Assembly: GCA_959604475.1 (NCBI GenBank)
Contig: CAUHBX010000035.1
Span: 1-7,702, forward strand
Length of the DNA stretch: 7,702 nt
Direction of reading: 5' to 3'
Origin: an uncultured Eubacteriales bacterium
GTDB taxonomy: Bacteria; Bacillota; Clostridia; Lachnospirales; Anaerotignaceae
The position numbers and the translations under genes were made by a program. Of this stretch, positions 1 through 4,872 are shown piece after piece. Positions within the stretch are counted from its first letter, which is position 1; each line of letters begins with the position of its first letter. Under the pieces are notes generated by a model, which saw only the letters and a list, made by a program, of their open reading frames with translations, ran no database searches and was not told the DNA's origin.

Positions 1-141
1 TATATCCTGGAATGAAATAGGATTTTCAAATCCAGTTTCTTTTGCACAGCTTTCACAATAGTAATGCTCTGATTTTTCGCCGTTTACAACCTGTACCGTA
101 TGTACGGTAGCTTCATTTTTATGACATCTCTCGCAAAGCAT
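1..141 (-). CDS. mcsA: McsA, zinc-finger activator of the McsB arginine kinase (5' part only)
   Basis: The first 47 residues are visible, and the gene runs off the left edge. The protein begins MLCERCHKNEATVH and carries two CxxC pairs (C3-C6 and C29-C32), the N-terminal zinc-binding module of McsA/UvrB-UvrC-motif proteins. In Firmicutes McsA binds and activates the protein-arginine kinase McsB, which marks damaged proteins for ClpCP and inactivates the repressor CtsR; it acts in the cytoplasm. The start is the ATG at 141-139, behind a near-perfect AAGGAGGT. The C-terminal UVR motif and the expected mcsB and clpC would lie beyond the window. It is the promoter-proximal gene here, because a pseudouridine synthase gene rather than ctsR lies upstream on the same strand. 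Family assignment is confident despite the truncation; the downstream operon content is inference. Confidence 0.88.
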   Translation of the reverse strand, partial: MLCERCHKNEATVHTVQVVNGEKSEHYYCESCAKETGFENPISFQDI

Positions 142-148
142 ATTAATT

Positions 149-156
149 ACCTCCTT
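149..156 (-). promoter_or_regulatory. Ribosome binding site of mcsA
   Basis: The minus strand reads AAGGAGGT, seven bases before the ATG at 141. This near-complete Shine-Dalgarno fixes the mcsA start. Confidence 0.85.
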
Positions 157-245
157 AACAGCCTTTTTAAAAGACCTCGGTCTAAACAATCCCTTAAATA
201 AATTATTATCACCGGTAAGATTAAATATTCCGATTTATTTTGTTA

Positions 246-272
246 TTAGCCACTTAAGATGGCGAGTGCTAA
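246..272 (-). promoter_or_regulatory. Degenerate CIRCE element (HrcA operator) in the mcsA leader
   Basis: The plus strand has a 27-base element with the CIRCE layout of 9-base arm, 9-base spacer, 9-base arm. The right arm, GAGTGCTAA at 264-272, matches the consensus exactly. The left arm, TTAGCCACT at 246-254, matches TTAGCACTC only in its first five bases, although an inserted C would restore TTAGC-ACT. CIRCE is the operator of the heat-shock repressor HrcA and usually sits in the leader or promoter of groE, dnaK and related operons. It lies 105 bases upstream of the mcsA start and downstream of the predicted promoter, so it would be transcribed. The perfect half-site and exact total length argue against chance. 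Whether HrcA still binds is unknown. Confidence 0.6.
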
Positions 273-288
273 TTGATGCTCAAAATAA

Positions 289-306
289 AAAACCTATACA
301 GGTTTT
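289..306 (-). terminator. Weak terminator-like hairpin in the mcsA leader
   Basis: On the minus strand AAAACCT and AGGTTTT form a 7-bp stem with a 4-base GTAT loop, followed by TTATTTT, the shape of an intrinsic terminator. Only two of the pairs are G-C, so it is probably inefficient. It lies 3' of the pseudouridine synthase gene and could end that transcript, but it also lies just downstream of the promoter predicted for mcsA and might attenuate it. The plus strand also has a T-rich tract after the stem, but no plus-strand gene leads into it. Confidence 0.45.
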
Positions 307-331
307 CTACTTTTTCTTTTATTTGCTATTC

Positions 332-359
332 ATTATAGCACGTAATTTTCTAATTGCAA
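332..359 (-). promoter_or_regulatory. Sigma-A promoter driving mcsA
   Basis: The minus strand has TTGCAA (354-359), a 16-base spacer and a perfect TATAAT (332-337). Transcription should start near position 325, giving a leader of about 185 bases that contains the hairpin at 289-306 and the CIRCE-like element. No better promoter was seen closer to mcsA. Confidence 0.65.
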
Positions 360-408
360 GTACTTTTTTAAATTTTTTTGAGAACATTATGTAAACATTG
401 TATGAACT

Positions 409-1071
409 CTAGATGAACGCTGTAAAAGGATAAAAATCCGGCTTCTTTTCGAAAAAAACTCTTTCCTTTGTTACCGGATGATAGAATTCCAGCCTTGCTG
501 AATATAAAGCTGGACTTATATTATAAAATCCTCTTTTAAACTCATTATTGTATTTTGTGTCTCCCCATAGAGGTATTCCGGCATTTGCAGTCTGTACTCT
601 TATCTGATGGTGCCTTCCTGTTTTGAGTACTATTTCCAACAGCGTGAGCTTTCCAAACTTTTCATCGGAAACTGTGTTGACAGTTTTATATTCCAATATA
701 GCCTCTTTAGCATTATTTGTCCCTTTTGTAACAACGGCTGACATATTAAGTCTTTGATTTTTTACAAGCCAGTCAGCTAAAATTCCATTGTCAGCCTTTG
801 GTATACCGCAGCATACAGCAAAATATGTCTTAATAAATCCCTCTCCTGATATTTCCTTAGAAAGTATTGCCTCTGACTTTTTATCCAGGGCAAATACCAT
901 AAGACCGCCGACCGGCCTGTCAAGCCTGTGAACAAGTCCGGCATATTCAAACCTTTTGCTTACCGCAGCAAGCAGGTCGGCATCTCCTGTTTTATCAGGC
1001 TGAGTCGGGACTCCAGCCGGTTTTTCAATTACTGCTATATTAGTATCGCTGTATATAATATTCAAATCCAT
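409..1071 (-). CDS. RluA-family RNA pseudouridine synthase
   Basis: A 220-residue protein of the RluA/RsuA/TruA superfamily, which isomerises uridines to pseudouridine in rRNA or tRNA in the cytoplasm. The hallmark HRLDRPVGG lies at residues 48-56, with D51 as the expected catalytic aspartate. The N-terminal stretch ending in IEKPAGVPTQ (about 15-24) and the later KTGRHHQIRV block are also typical of the family. There is no N-terminal S4 RNA-binding domain, so it belongs to the short form, and the target uridine cannot be predicted. The ATG at 1071 lies 7 bases after the stop of the upstream glycosidase gene with only a weak GAGTGG-like ribosome site, so translation is probably coupled and both genes are likely on one mRNA. 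No strong terminator follows its stop; the nearest hairpin is at 289-306. The family call is firm; a specific name such as RluC or RluD is not justified. Confidence 0.9.
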   Translation of the reverse strand: MDLNIIYSDTNIAVIEKPAGVPTQPDKTGDADLLAAVSKRFEYAGLVHRLDRPVGGLMVFALDKKSEAILSKEISGEGFIKTYFAVCCGIPKADNGILADWLVKNQRLNMSAVVTKGTNNAKEAILEYKTVNTVSDEKFGKLTLLEIVLKTGRHHQIRVQTANAGIPLWGDTKYNNEFKRGFYNISPALYSARLEFYHPVTKERVFFEKKPDFYPFTAFI

Positions 1072-1078
1072 AATCCAC

Positions 1079-3127
1079 TCATTCGCTTTTTAGTATAATA
1101 CATCCATATGACTTTATTGTTATTTCTATATTCCCATCTTGAATTTTGTACATATTAGCTTCAGTGTTAAAGCTGTCTCTTCCGCTCTCAAGAATTGAAA
1201 CGGCACTTCCTTGAGTATCCGCACCGGACAGCCATATCGGCAGGGAAATAGTTTTATCCTCGTCGCAGTTGTTAAAGACGGCAGTTATCTGCATACTATC
1301 GTTAAATCTGGTTACCGCCGCTATTCCATAGTCGGAATATATAAACCGGCATGACCCTTTTCTCAACACAGGAAAATTTTTTCTGATTTTAATTACTTCC
1401 TTGTGGAAATTCAAAAGCTCTGAATTTTCATTTCCCCATGGAAATGTTCTCCTGTTGTCAGGGTCAGTCCATCCAGCAAGGCCAGCCTCGTCTCCATAAT
1501 ATAAAGTAGGAAGTCCGGGCCAGATAAACTGAAATGCAACAGCCTCTTTCATTATTCCTATGTTTACGCCTTCGCCTGCCGCTTCTCCCCCAAGCGCAGA
1601 AAGCCTGCCTACCTTCATATTTGTCCTTGTAAGAAATCTGGAATGGTCATGGTTAGAAAGCTCGTTCATACTTATTAAAAGAGCATGTGTGCCAAGTCTT
1701 ATAGTATTAGCATTCATTGAGTATTCAAATTCCTTGCCGTTTCTGAATTTTCCTCCGTCAAAACTATCACTGTGCTTTTCCATTCCTGTAAAGAACCATG
1801 AAACGGGCTCCATAAAAGCATCATAGTTCATAACTGTATCCCATTCGTCACCTTCCAGCCAGTCGAAGGCATCTCCATAGTGCTCAGCTATTATAATGGC
1901 TTCGGGATTCGCTTTTTTTACCCTTTTTCTGAATTCCTTCCAAAATTCATGATTATAATCTATAGAAAAGCCTAAATCAGCTGCAACGTCTATTCTCCAG
2001 CCATCTGCATTAAATGGAGGTGTAATCCATTTAACAGCAATATACATAATATATTCAAAAAGCTTTTCCGATTGTTCATAATTGAGCTTTGGATGATTTT
2101 TATGACCCCACCATGAGTCATACTCCTCGTTATCCGGCCATTGCCCGCCAAGCCATTTAAAAAAGTCATGATATGGGCTTTCTTCCCACCCGTATGCACC
2201 TTTTTCATATCCCCCGGCTTTCTCATAAATTTTAACCTTATCCATCCATTTGTTAAATGAGCCGCAATGATTAAAAACCCCGTCAATTATTACCTTTATA
2301 CCTCTTTTATGAGCCTGCTCGACAAGTTCGGCAAACAGATAATCACTGGCCTCTAAATTTTCCTCAGACGCAGTACGTACCATATATAATTTATCAGGTT
2401 CGTTTGTATCGGCAATTATCTTTCCATAATGAGGGTCTATATGCTCGTAATCCTGAATGTCGTATTTATGGTTGCTTGGCGAGACAAAAAGAGGGTTAAA
2501 ATAAATCATTTCTATACCAAGTTCTTTAAGGTAGTCAAGTTTATCAATTACTCCCTGAATATCCCCGCCATAAAAGTTTGATACGTCACTGTTTTCCGGA
2601 AGTGTACTCCACTCCTTAACCGCTTTGGCCTTTCTGCCAAGATACCCGTATTCCTCATTAACAACATCATTTGTGGTATCTCCATTATAAAATCTGTCTG
2701 TGAATATTTGATAACCAACAGCGCCCTTTGCCCAGTCTGGCGTTTTATAATGTCTGTTTATTATGAAATTCCCTTTTTCATCAAGGTTTCTGGATAAGCC
2801 ATACTTATTAAAAAAGTACTCTTCCGTACCGCTGACTATTTTAAACGCATAGCTTTTATTACTTTCTTCGGGCGGCATAATCAAAAAGTAATAGTCAAAC
2901 ATATCCTTTGTCTTTTCAATTGACATAGGAATTCCTTCCCCGTCTGAGAAAAAATATACCTCATCGGCCTCGCCGCTTCCTACCCTGAGCCTTATTTTAA
3001 CCTCATCATTTTCATCAGGCTCAAATGGATACAGATAATTTTCCGTTTCATCACTAAAAACAGCATCTTCATTTATCATGCCGTTCATTATCTTTGTATT
3101 TAGAATTATTTCTTCACCAATTCTCAT
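1079..3127 (-). CDS. GH13 alpha-glycosidase of neopullulanase/cyclomaltodextrinase type
   Basis: A 682-residue glycoside hydrolase family 13 enzyme. Residues about 1-125 look like the beta-sandwich N-domain (CBM34-like) of the neopullulanase group. The TIM barrel follows, with conserved region I DGVFNH (282-287), nucleophile D380 in DGWRID, acid/base E415 in IIAEHYG, and transition-state D494 in SNHDHSRF. HPKLN (345-349) corresponds to the MPKLN motif that marks this subfamily. A beta-sandwich C-domain ends the protein. No signal peptide is visible, so it should act in the cytoplasm on maltodextrins, cyclodextrins or pullulan fragments. It is about 100 residues longer than the usual 580-590; part of the excess is an insertion at roughly 236-262 after DPHYG in domain B. 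The start is the ATG at 3127 behind GGAGAG, with its own promoter upstream. All three catalytic carboxylates are present, so it is probably active; exact substrate is unknown. Confidence 0.92.
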   Translation of the reverse strand: MRIGEEIILNTKIMNGMINEDAVFSDETENYLYPFEPDENDEVKIRLRVGSGEADEVYFFSDGEGIPMSIEKTKDMFDYYFLIMPPEESNKSYAFKIVSGTEEYFFNKYGLSRNLDEKGNFIINRHYKTPDWAKGAVGYQIFTDRFYNGDTTNDVVNEEYGYLGRKAKAVKEWSTLPENSDVSNFYGGDIQGVIDKLDYLKELGIEMIYFNPLFVSPSNHKYDIQDYEHIDPHYGKIIADTNEPDKLYMVRTASEENLEASDYLFAELVEQAHKRGIKVIIDGVFNHCGSFNKWMDKVKIYEKAGGYEKGAYGWEESPYHDFFKWLGGQWPDNEEYDSWWGHKNHPKLNYEQSEKLFEYIMYIAVKWITPPFNADGWRIDVAADLGFSIDYNHEFWKEFRKRVKKANPEAIIIAEHYGDAFDWLEGDEWDTVMNYDAFMEPVSWFFTGMEKHSDSFDGGKFRNGKEFEYSMNANTIRLGTHALLISMNELSNHDHSRFLTRTNMKVGRLSALGGEAAGEGVNIGIMKEAVAFQFIWPGLPTLYYGDEAGLAGWTDPDNRRTFPWGNENSELLNFHKEVIKIRKNFPVLRKGSCRFIYSDYGIAAVTRFNDSMQITAVFNNCDEDKTISLPIWLSGADTQGSAVSILESGRDSFNTEANMYKIQDGNIEITIKSYGCIILKSE

Positions 3128-3132
3128 ATATA

Positions 3133-3138
3133 CTCTCC
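3133..3138 (-). promoter_or_regulatory. Ribosome binding site of the GH13 gene
   Basis: GGAGAG on the minus strand, five bases before the ATG at 3127, supports this start. Confidence 0.7.
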
Positions 3139-3160
3139 ATCCCGAATTACCACATTATAA

Positions 3161-3189
3161 AGTATATTATTTTTATATTCACGGGTCAA
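3161..3189 (-). promoter_or_regulatory. Sigma-A promoter of the GH13-pseudouridine synthase unit
   Basis: The minus strand has TTGACC (3184-3189), a 17-base spacer and TATACT (3161-3166), each one base off consensus. The predicted start is near 3154, leaving a leader of under 30 bases. No catabolite-response (cre) operator was recognised around it. The glycosidase therefore need not depend on transcription from the small-RNA promoter further upstream. Confidence 0.7.
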
Positions 3190-3291
3190 TAGAATACTGA
3201 CTGAAAAAAACTTCTGTATATATTGTATGACATCATTTTTTATTTTGATAATTATTCAACAAATATTATTCCTTAAATTGTGTTTTACAAC

Positions 3292-3330
3292 AAAAAAATA
3301 AAGAAGCAATCGTTGGCGGCAGACTGCTTC
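3292..3330 (-). terminator. Intrinsic terminator of the small-RNA candidate
   Basis: GAAGCAGTC pairs with GATTGCTTC (9 bp with one G-U) around the loop TGCCGCCAAC, followed on the minus strand by TTTATTTTTTT. It would also stop read-through from the BofC-type gene, for which no nearer terminator is visible. The plus strand has only a short CTTTTT after the stem and no gene leading into it, so the minus direction is the functional one. Confidence 0.85.
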
Positions 3331-3382
3331 CTTTTTGAAGCTGTACACCAGCTTCGGTGTGAATTGTATTGGGGAATTTCAC
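3292..3382 (-). ncRNA. Candidate small regulatory RNA, about 91 nt, three stem-loops
   Basis: A self-contained transcription unit in the 327-base gap between the BofC-type and GH13 genes. The predicted start (G at 3382) follows a near-perfect promoter and falls on the first base of stem 1. Stem 1 (3359-3382) has 7 pairs with one bulged A and a nine-base loop starting CCCC, so UUCCCC is largely exposed. Stem 2 (3337-3355) is GAAGCTG/CAGCTTC with a GTGTA loop. Stem 3 (3303-3330) is a 9-bp terminator stem followed by TTTATTTTTTT. UCCCC loops are known in Gram-positive trans-acting RNAs such as staphylococcal RsaE, where they pair with Shine-Dalgarno sequences; that role here is inference. There is no convincing ORF inside. 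It does not resemble 6S RNA, a T-box or a riboswitch known to me. The alternative is an attenuated leader for the GH13 gene, which starts 165 bases beyond the terminator. Confidence 0.6.
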
Positions 3383-3388
3383 AACGTA

Positions 3389-3417
3389 ATTATATCATCA
3401 TTTCATTTTAATGTCCA
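3389..3417 (-). promoter_or_regulatory. Strong sigma-A promoter of the small-RNA candidate
   Basis: TGGACA (3412-3417, one mismatch to TTGACA), an exact 17-base spacer and a perfect TATAAT (3389-3394) on the minus strand. It lies about 40 bases after the stop of the BofC-type gene and is among the best promoters in the window, yet no coding start follows before a strong terminator. Confidence 0.8.
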
Positions 3418-3454
3418 TAATATTTTGAAAAGCAAATAACAGTCTTGTCTTACA

Positions 3455-4048
3455 TTAGCTGCTGTAGTCTTCAAGAATACGGTTAAGCCTTTCCTTGCCC
3501 TCAACATATATTCCCTCGTTCAGCATATTCTGTTTGTCCGGCTCCAGGCTGTTAACAGGGATTTCAGTCATCATATAAATTCCTTCCTCGCTGTTTTCAT
3601 AAAATACAGCCACACAGTCGTTATATACGCCGACCACATATCTGTCTTCGTTTTCCGAGCCTATATTTTTTCTCAGAAGCACCTCATCCGATGAAAACGA
3701 CATAACCTGCCAGTCTGGATAGTAATCCTTTACGTCAACCATGTTCTTGCCGATAAGCTCATATGGACATTCACCCTGAATAGTATCAGTCGTGTCAGCA
3801 GTCTCATTATATAATTCATAGGTAAAAACAGCTGAATCCAAAAGTCCTCCGCTTATGGATGCTTCCTGTGCGGCCGTATTTAAATCCTTGTATTCCTCTT
3901 GCTGTCTTTGGTTTTGGACATTACTGTCAACAGATGCCTCTTCGTCTGTTATGCCTGTATCAAAATACAGATAAGCCGCAGTTATTCCCGCTGACAATAC
4001 AGCGGCTGATATACCCAGAGCCGAAATTATCCGTCCTACTCTGCCCAT
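3455..4048 (-). CDS. Membrane-anchored BofC C-terminal-domain protein
   Basis: A 197-residue protein with an N-terminal membrane segment (about residues 7-29, RIISALGISAAVLSAGITAA) and no lipobox, so it is probably anchored with its bulk outside the membrane. A polar, Gln/Glu-rich linker follows. The last 60 residues, from YVVGVYNDCVAVFYEN to the C-terminal RLNRILEDYSS, match the BofC C-terminal domain. In Bacillus subtilis BofC is a forespore protein that restrains SpoIVB signalling in the sigma-K checkpoint; clostridial homologues are common but mostly uncharacterised. The start is the ATG at 4048, which has GAGGTG six bases upstream. A TTG at 4078 would add ten residues but has no good ribosome site. 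No convincing promoter, and no sigma-G or sigma-E consensus, was found in the 85 bases upstream. The domain call is good; a sporulation role is inference. Confidence 0.75.
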   Translation of the reverse strand: MGRVGRIISALGISAAVLSAGITAAYLYFDTGITDEEASVDSNVQNQRQQEEYKDLNTAAQEASISGGLLDSAVFTYELYNETADTTDTIQGECPYELIGKNMVDVKDYYPDWQVMSFSSDEVLLRKNIGSENEDRYVVGVYNDCVAVFYENSEEGIYMMTEIPVNSLEPDKQNMLNEGIYVEGKERLNRILEDYSS

Positions 4049-4054
4049 AAATAT

Positions 4055-4060
4055 CACCTC
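4055..4060 (-). promoter_or_regulatory. Ribosome binding site that sets the BofC-type start
   Basis: GAGGTG on the minus strand, six bases before the ATG at 4048. It favours this start over the upstream in-frame TTG at 4078. Confidence 0.65.
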
Positions 4061-4098
4061 AGAGAGGATTATTTCCAAAAAAATAAAGCTGTATACAA

Positions 4099-4131
4099 AA
4101 AATGACTCTGTAAACTAAACAGAGTCATTTT
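4099..4131 (-). terminator. Terminator of the SdpI-family gene
   Basis: A perfect 12-bp stem (4099-4110 with 4120-4131, core AATGACTCTG/CAGAGTCATT) around a 9-base loop, ending in TTTTTT on the minus strand. It starts right after the SdpI-family stop and insulates the BofC-type gene. The symmetry would allow plus-strand termination too, but no plus-strand gene leads into it. Confidence 0.88.
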
Positions 4132-4133
4132 AT

Positions 4134-4751
4134 TTAACTGCAAATTCTTCTGGCTCCGGCAAACGATACTATCAATGCGGCTAATAAAGACACTAATGCT
4201 AAAGTGCTGTGACACATTAGTGAAAATAACGCTGAAGCCGCGCCTCCTATAATTAGAGTTCTCATGCAAAGTTGCTGTGCCTTTATTCTGATTTCATTGT
4301 CAGCAGATGACCATGGCAGTAATATTCCCCCAATTGAATTAATACTTGTTCCATAAATATACCAGCCTAATATTATAAATATAACACTGATAAAGCCGAC
4401 TATTCCTGCTGTTGACATCGGAAATCCCAAGGCTGCTGCAAATGAAAGTCCCGAACAAACCACCGAAAGAGCCGGTATAGTCCACTTTAAAAACAGTACC
4501 ATAGACTCGGGGTAATTTCTTTCATTGTTGTCTCTGTCAGTTTTTTTGTGCATATAGATATTAAGCAGCATAAGAAAACCTGGCATTCCGGCAACAGGAA
4601 ACCATCTTGGTGCAAAGCTCGATACATCGCCGCCAGTTCCCCATTGAACCGGTATTTGGTCCGGCAGCTTACTATATAAAATTATTCCGGCTAGTGTCGG
4701 CAATAAACATATTATACTTGATAATAAAAGAAGCTTTTTGTTCTTATTCAT
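4134..4751 (-). CDS. SdpI/DUF1648-family membrane protein
   Basis: A 205-residue integral membrane protein. A first membrane helix (about 7-26) is followed by the DUF1648 signature LPDQIPVQWGTGGDVSSF (29-46), then helices at about 51-66, 86-110, 115-133, 164-180 and 183-200. The later stretch NSIGGILLPWSSADNEI (138-154) is a diverged form of the N-x3-G-[IL]-x2-PW block typical of SdpI-like proteins. SdpI of Bacillus subtilis confers immunity to the SdpC toxin and sequesters the repressor SdpR, but most relatives have no known toxin partner and none is visible here. The ATG at 4751 was chosen because AAAGGAGGG precedes it; the frame stays open upstream to 4805 but without a comparable site. 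It is divergent from the EamA transporter and ends at its own terminator, so it is probably monocistronic. An immunity role is speculative. Confidence 0.82.
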   Translation of the reverse strand: MNKNKKLLLLSSIICLLPTLAGIILYSKLPDQIPVQWGTGGDVSSFAPRWFPVAGMPGFLMLLNIYMHKKTDRDNNERNYPESMVLFLKWTIPALSVVCSGLSFAAALGFPMSTAGIVGFISVIFIILGWYIYGTSINSIGGILLPWSSADNEIRIKAQQLCMRTLIIGGAASALFSLMCHSTLALVSLLAALIVSFAGARRICS

Positions 4752-4757
4752 ATTATA

Positions 4758-4766
4758 CCCTCCTTT
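4758..4766 (-). promoter_or_regulatory. Ribosome binding site that sets the SdpI-family start
   Basis: AAAGGAGGG on the minus strand, six bases before the ATG at 4751. It rules out the longer 223-residue reading that begins at 4805. Confidence 0.8.
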
Positions 4767-4770
4767 ATAG

Positions 4771-4799
4771 AGTTTATTGTCTGAATAGGTCATTGTCAA
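4771..4799 (-). promoter_or_regulatory. Sigma-A promoter of the SdpI-family gene
   Basis: Perfect TTGACA (4794-4799), a 17-base spacer and TAAACT (4771-4776) on the minus strand. The -10 box is weaker (4 of 6). Transcription would start roughly 15 bases before the ribosome site. Confidence 0.65.
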
Positions 4800-4818
4800 T
4801 AGCAAGATATATTGACAT
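4793..4818. repeat. Inverted repeat joining the two divergent -35 boxes
   Basis: ATTGTCAAT (4792-4800) and ATATTGACAT (4809-4818) contain arms TGTCAAT and ATTGACA, 7 bp each, 10 bases apart, and they contain the -35 hexamers of both divergent promoters. Two facing consensus -35 boxes create this symmetry by themselves, so an operator is possible but not required. Confidence 0.45.
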
Positions 4819-4841
4819 CAATCTCCATTCACTGATATAAT
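4812..4841 (+). promoter_or_regulatory. Consensus sigma-A promoter of the EamA transporter
   Basis: Perfect TTGACA (4812-4817) and perfect TATAAT (4836-4841) with an 18-base spacer, so one base longer than ideal. The start is predicted near 4848, about 25 bases before the coding start. The transporter is therefore likely well expressed unless repressed. Confidence 0.85.
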
Positions 4842-4872
4842 TCTTTTATGTCTATAAAATCGAGGAAAAATG

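Noticed and set aside
172..183. AGACC-TC-GGTCT palindrome in the mcsA leader, considered as a CtsR box
   Set aside because: CtsR sites are direct heptad repeats of the GGTCAAA type; this is a short inverted repeat with a two-base centre and no second heptad.
1560..1826. Plus-strand open frame inside the GH13 gene
   Set aside because: It is antisense to conserved catalytic-domain coding sequence, and its product is low-complexity with no ribosome site.
1990..2286. Second minus-strand frame within the GH13 gene
   Set aside because: It is a shifted frame over the conserved barrel, which reads intact in the main frame; no frameshift is needed.
3292..3382. T-box or known riboswitch upstream of the GH13 gene
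   Set aside because: There is no T-box bulge sequence (TGGNACCGCG type), and the conserved cores of common riboswitches are absent; the element is also too short for 6S RNA.
4069..4269. Minus-strand open frame across the SdpI-family 3' end and its terminator
   Set aside because: It runs through the terminator hairpin and overlaps a well-supported membrane protein in another frame.
4752..4757. TATAAT directly before the SdpI-family ATG as a promoter -10 box
   Set aside because: It lies between the ribosome site and the start codon, so a transcript from it would lack the start; the TTGACA/TAAACT promoter upstream fits better.
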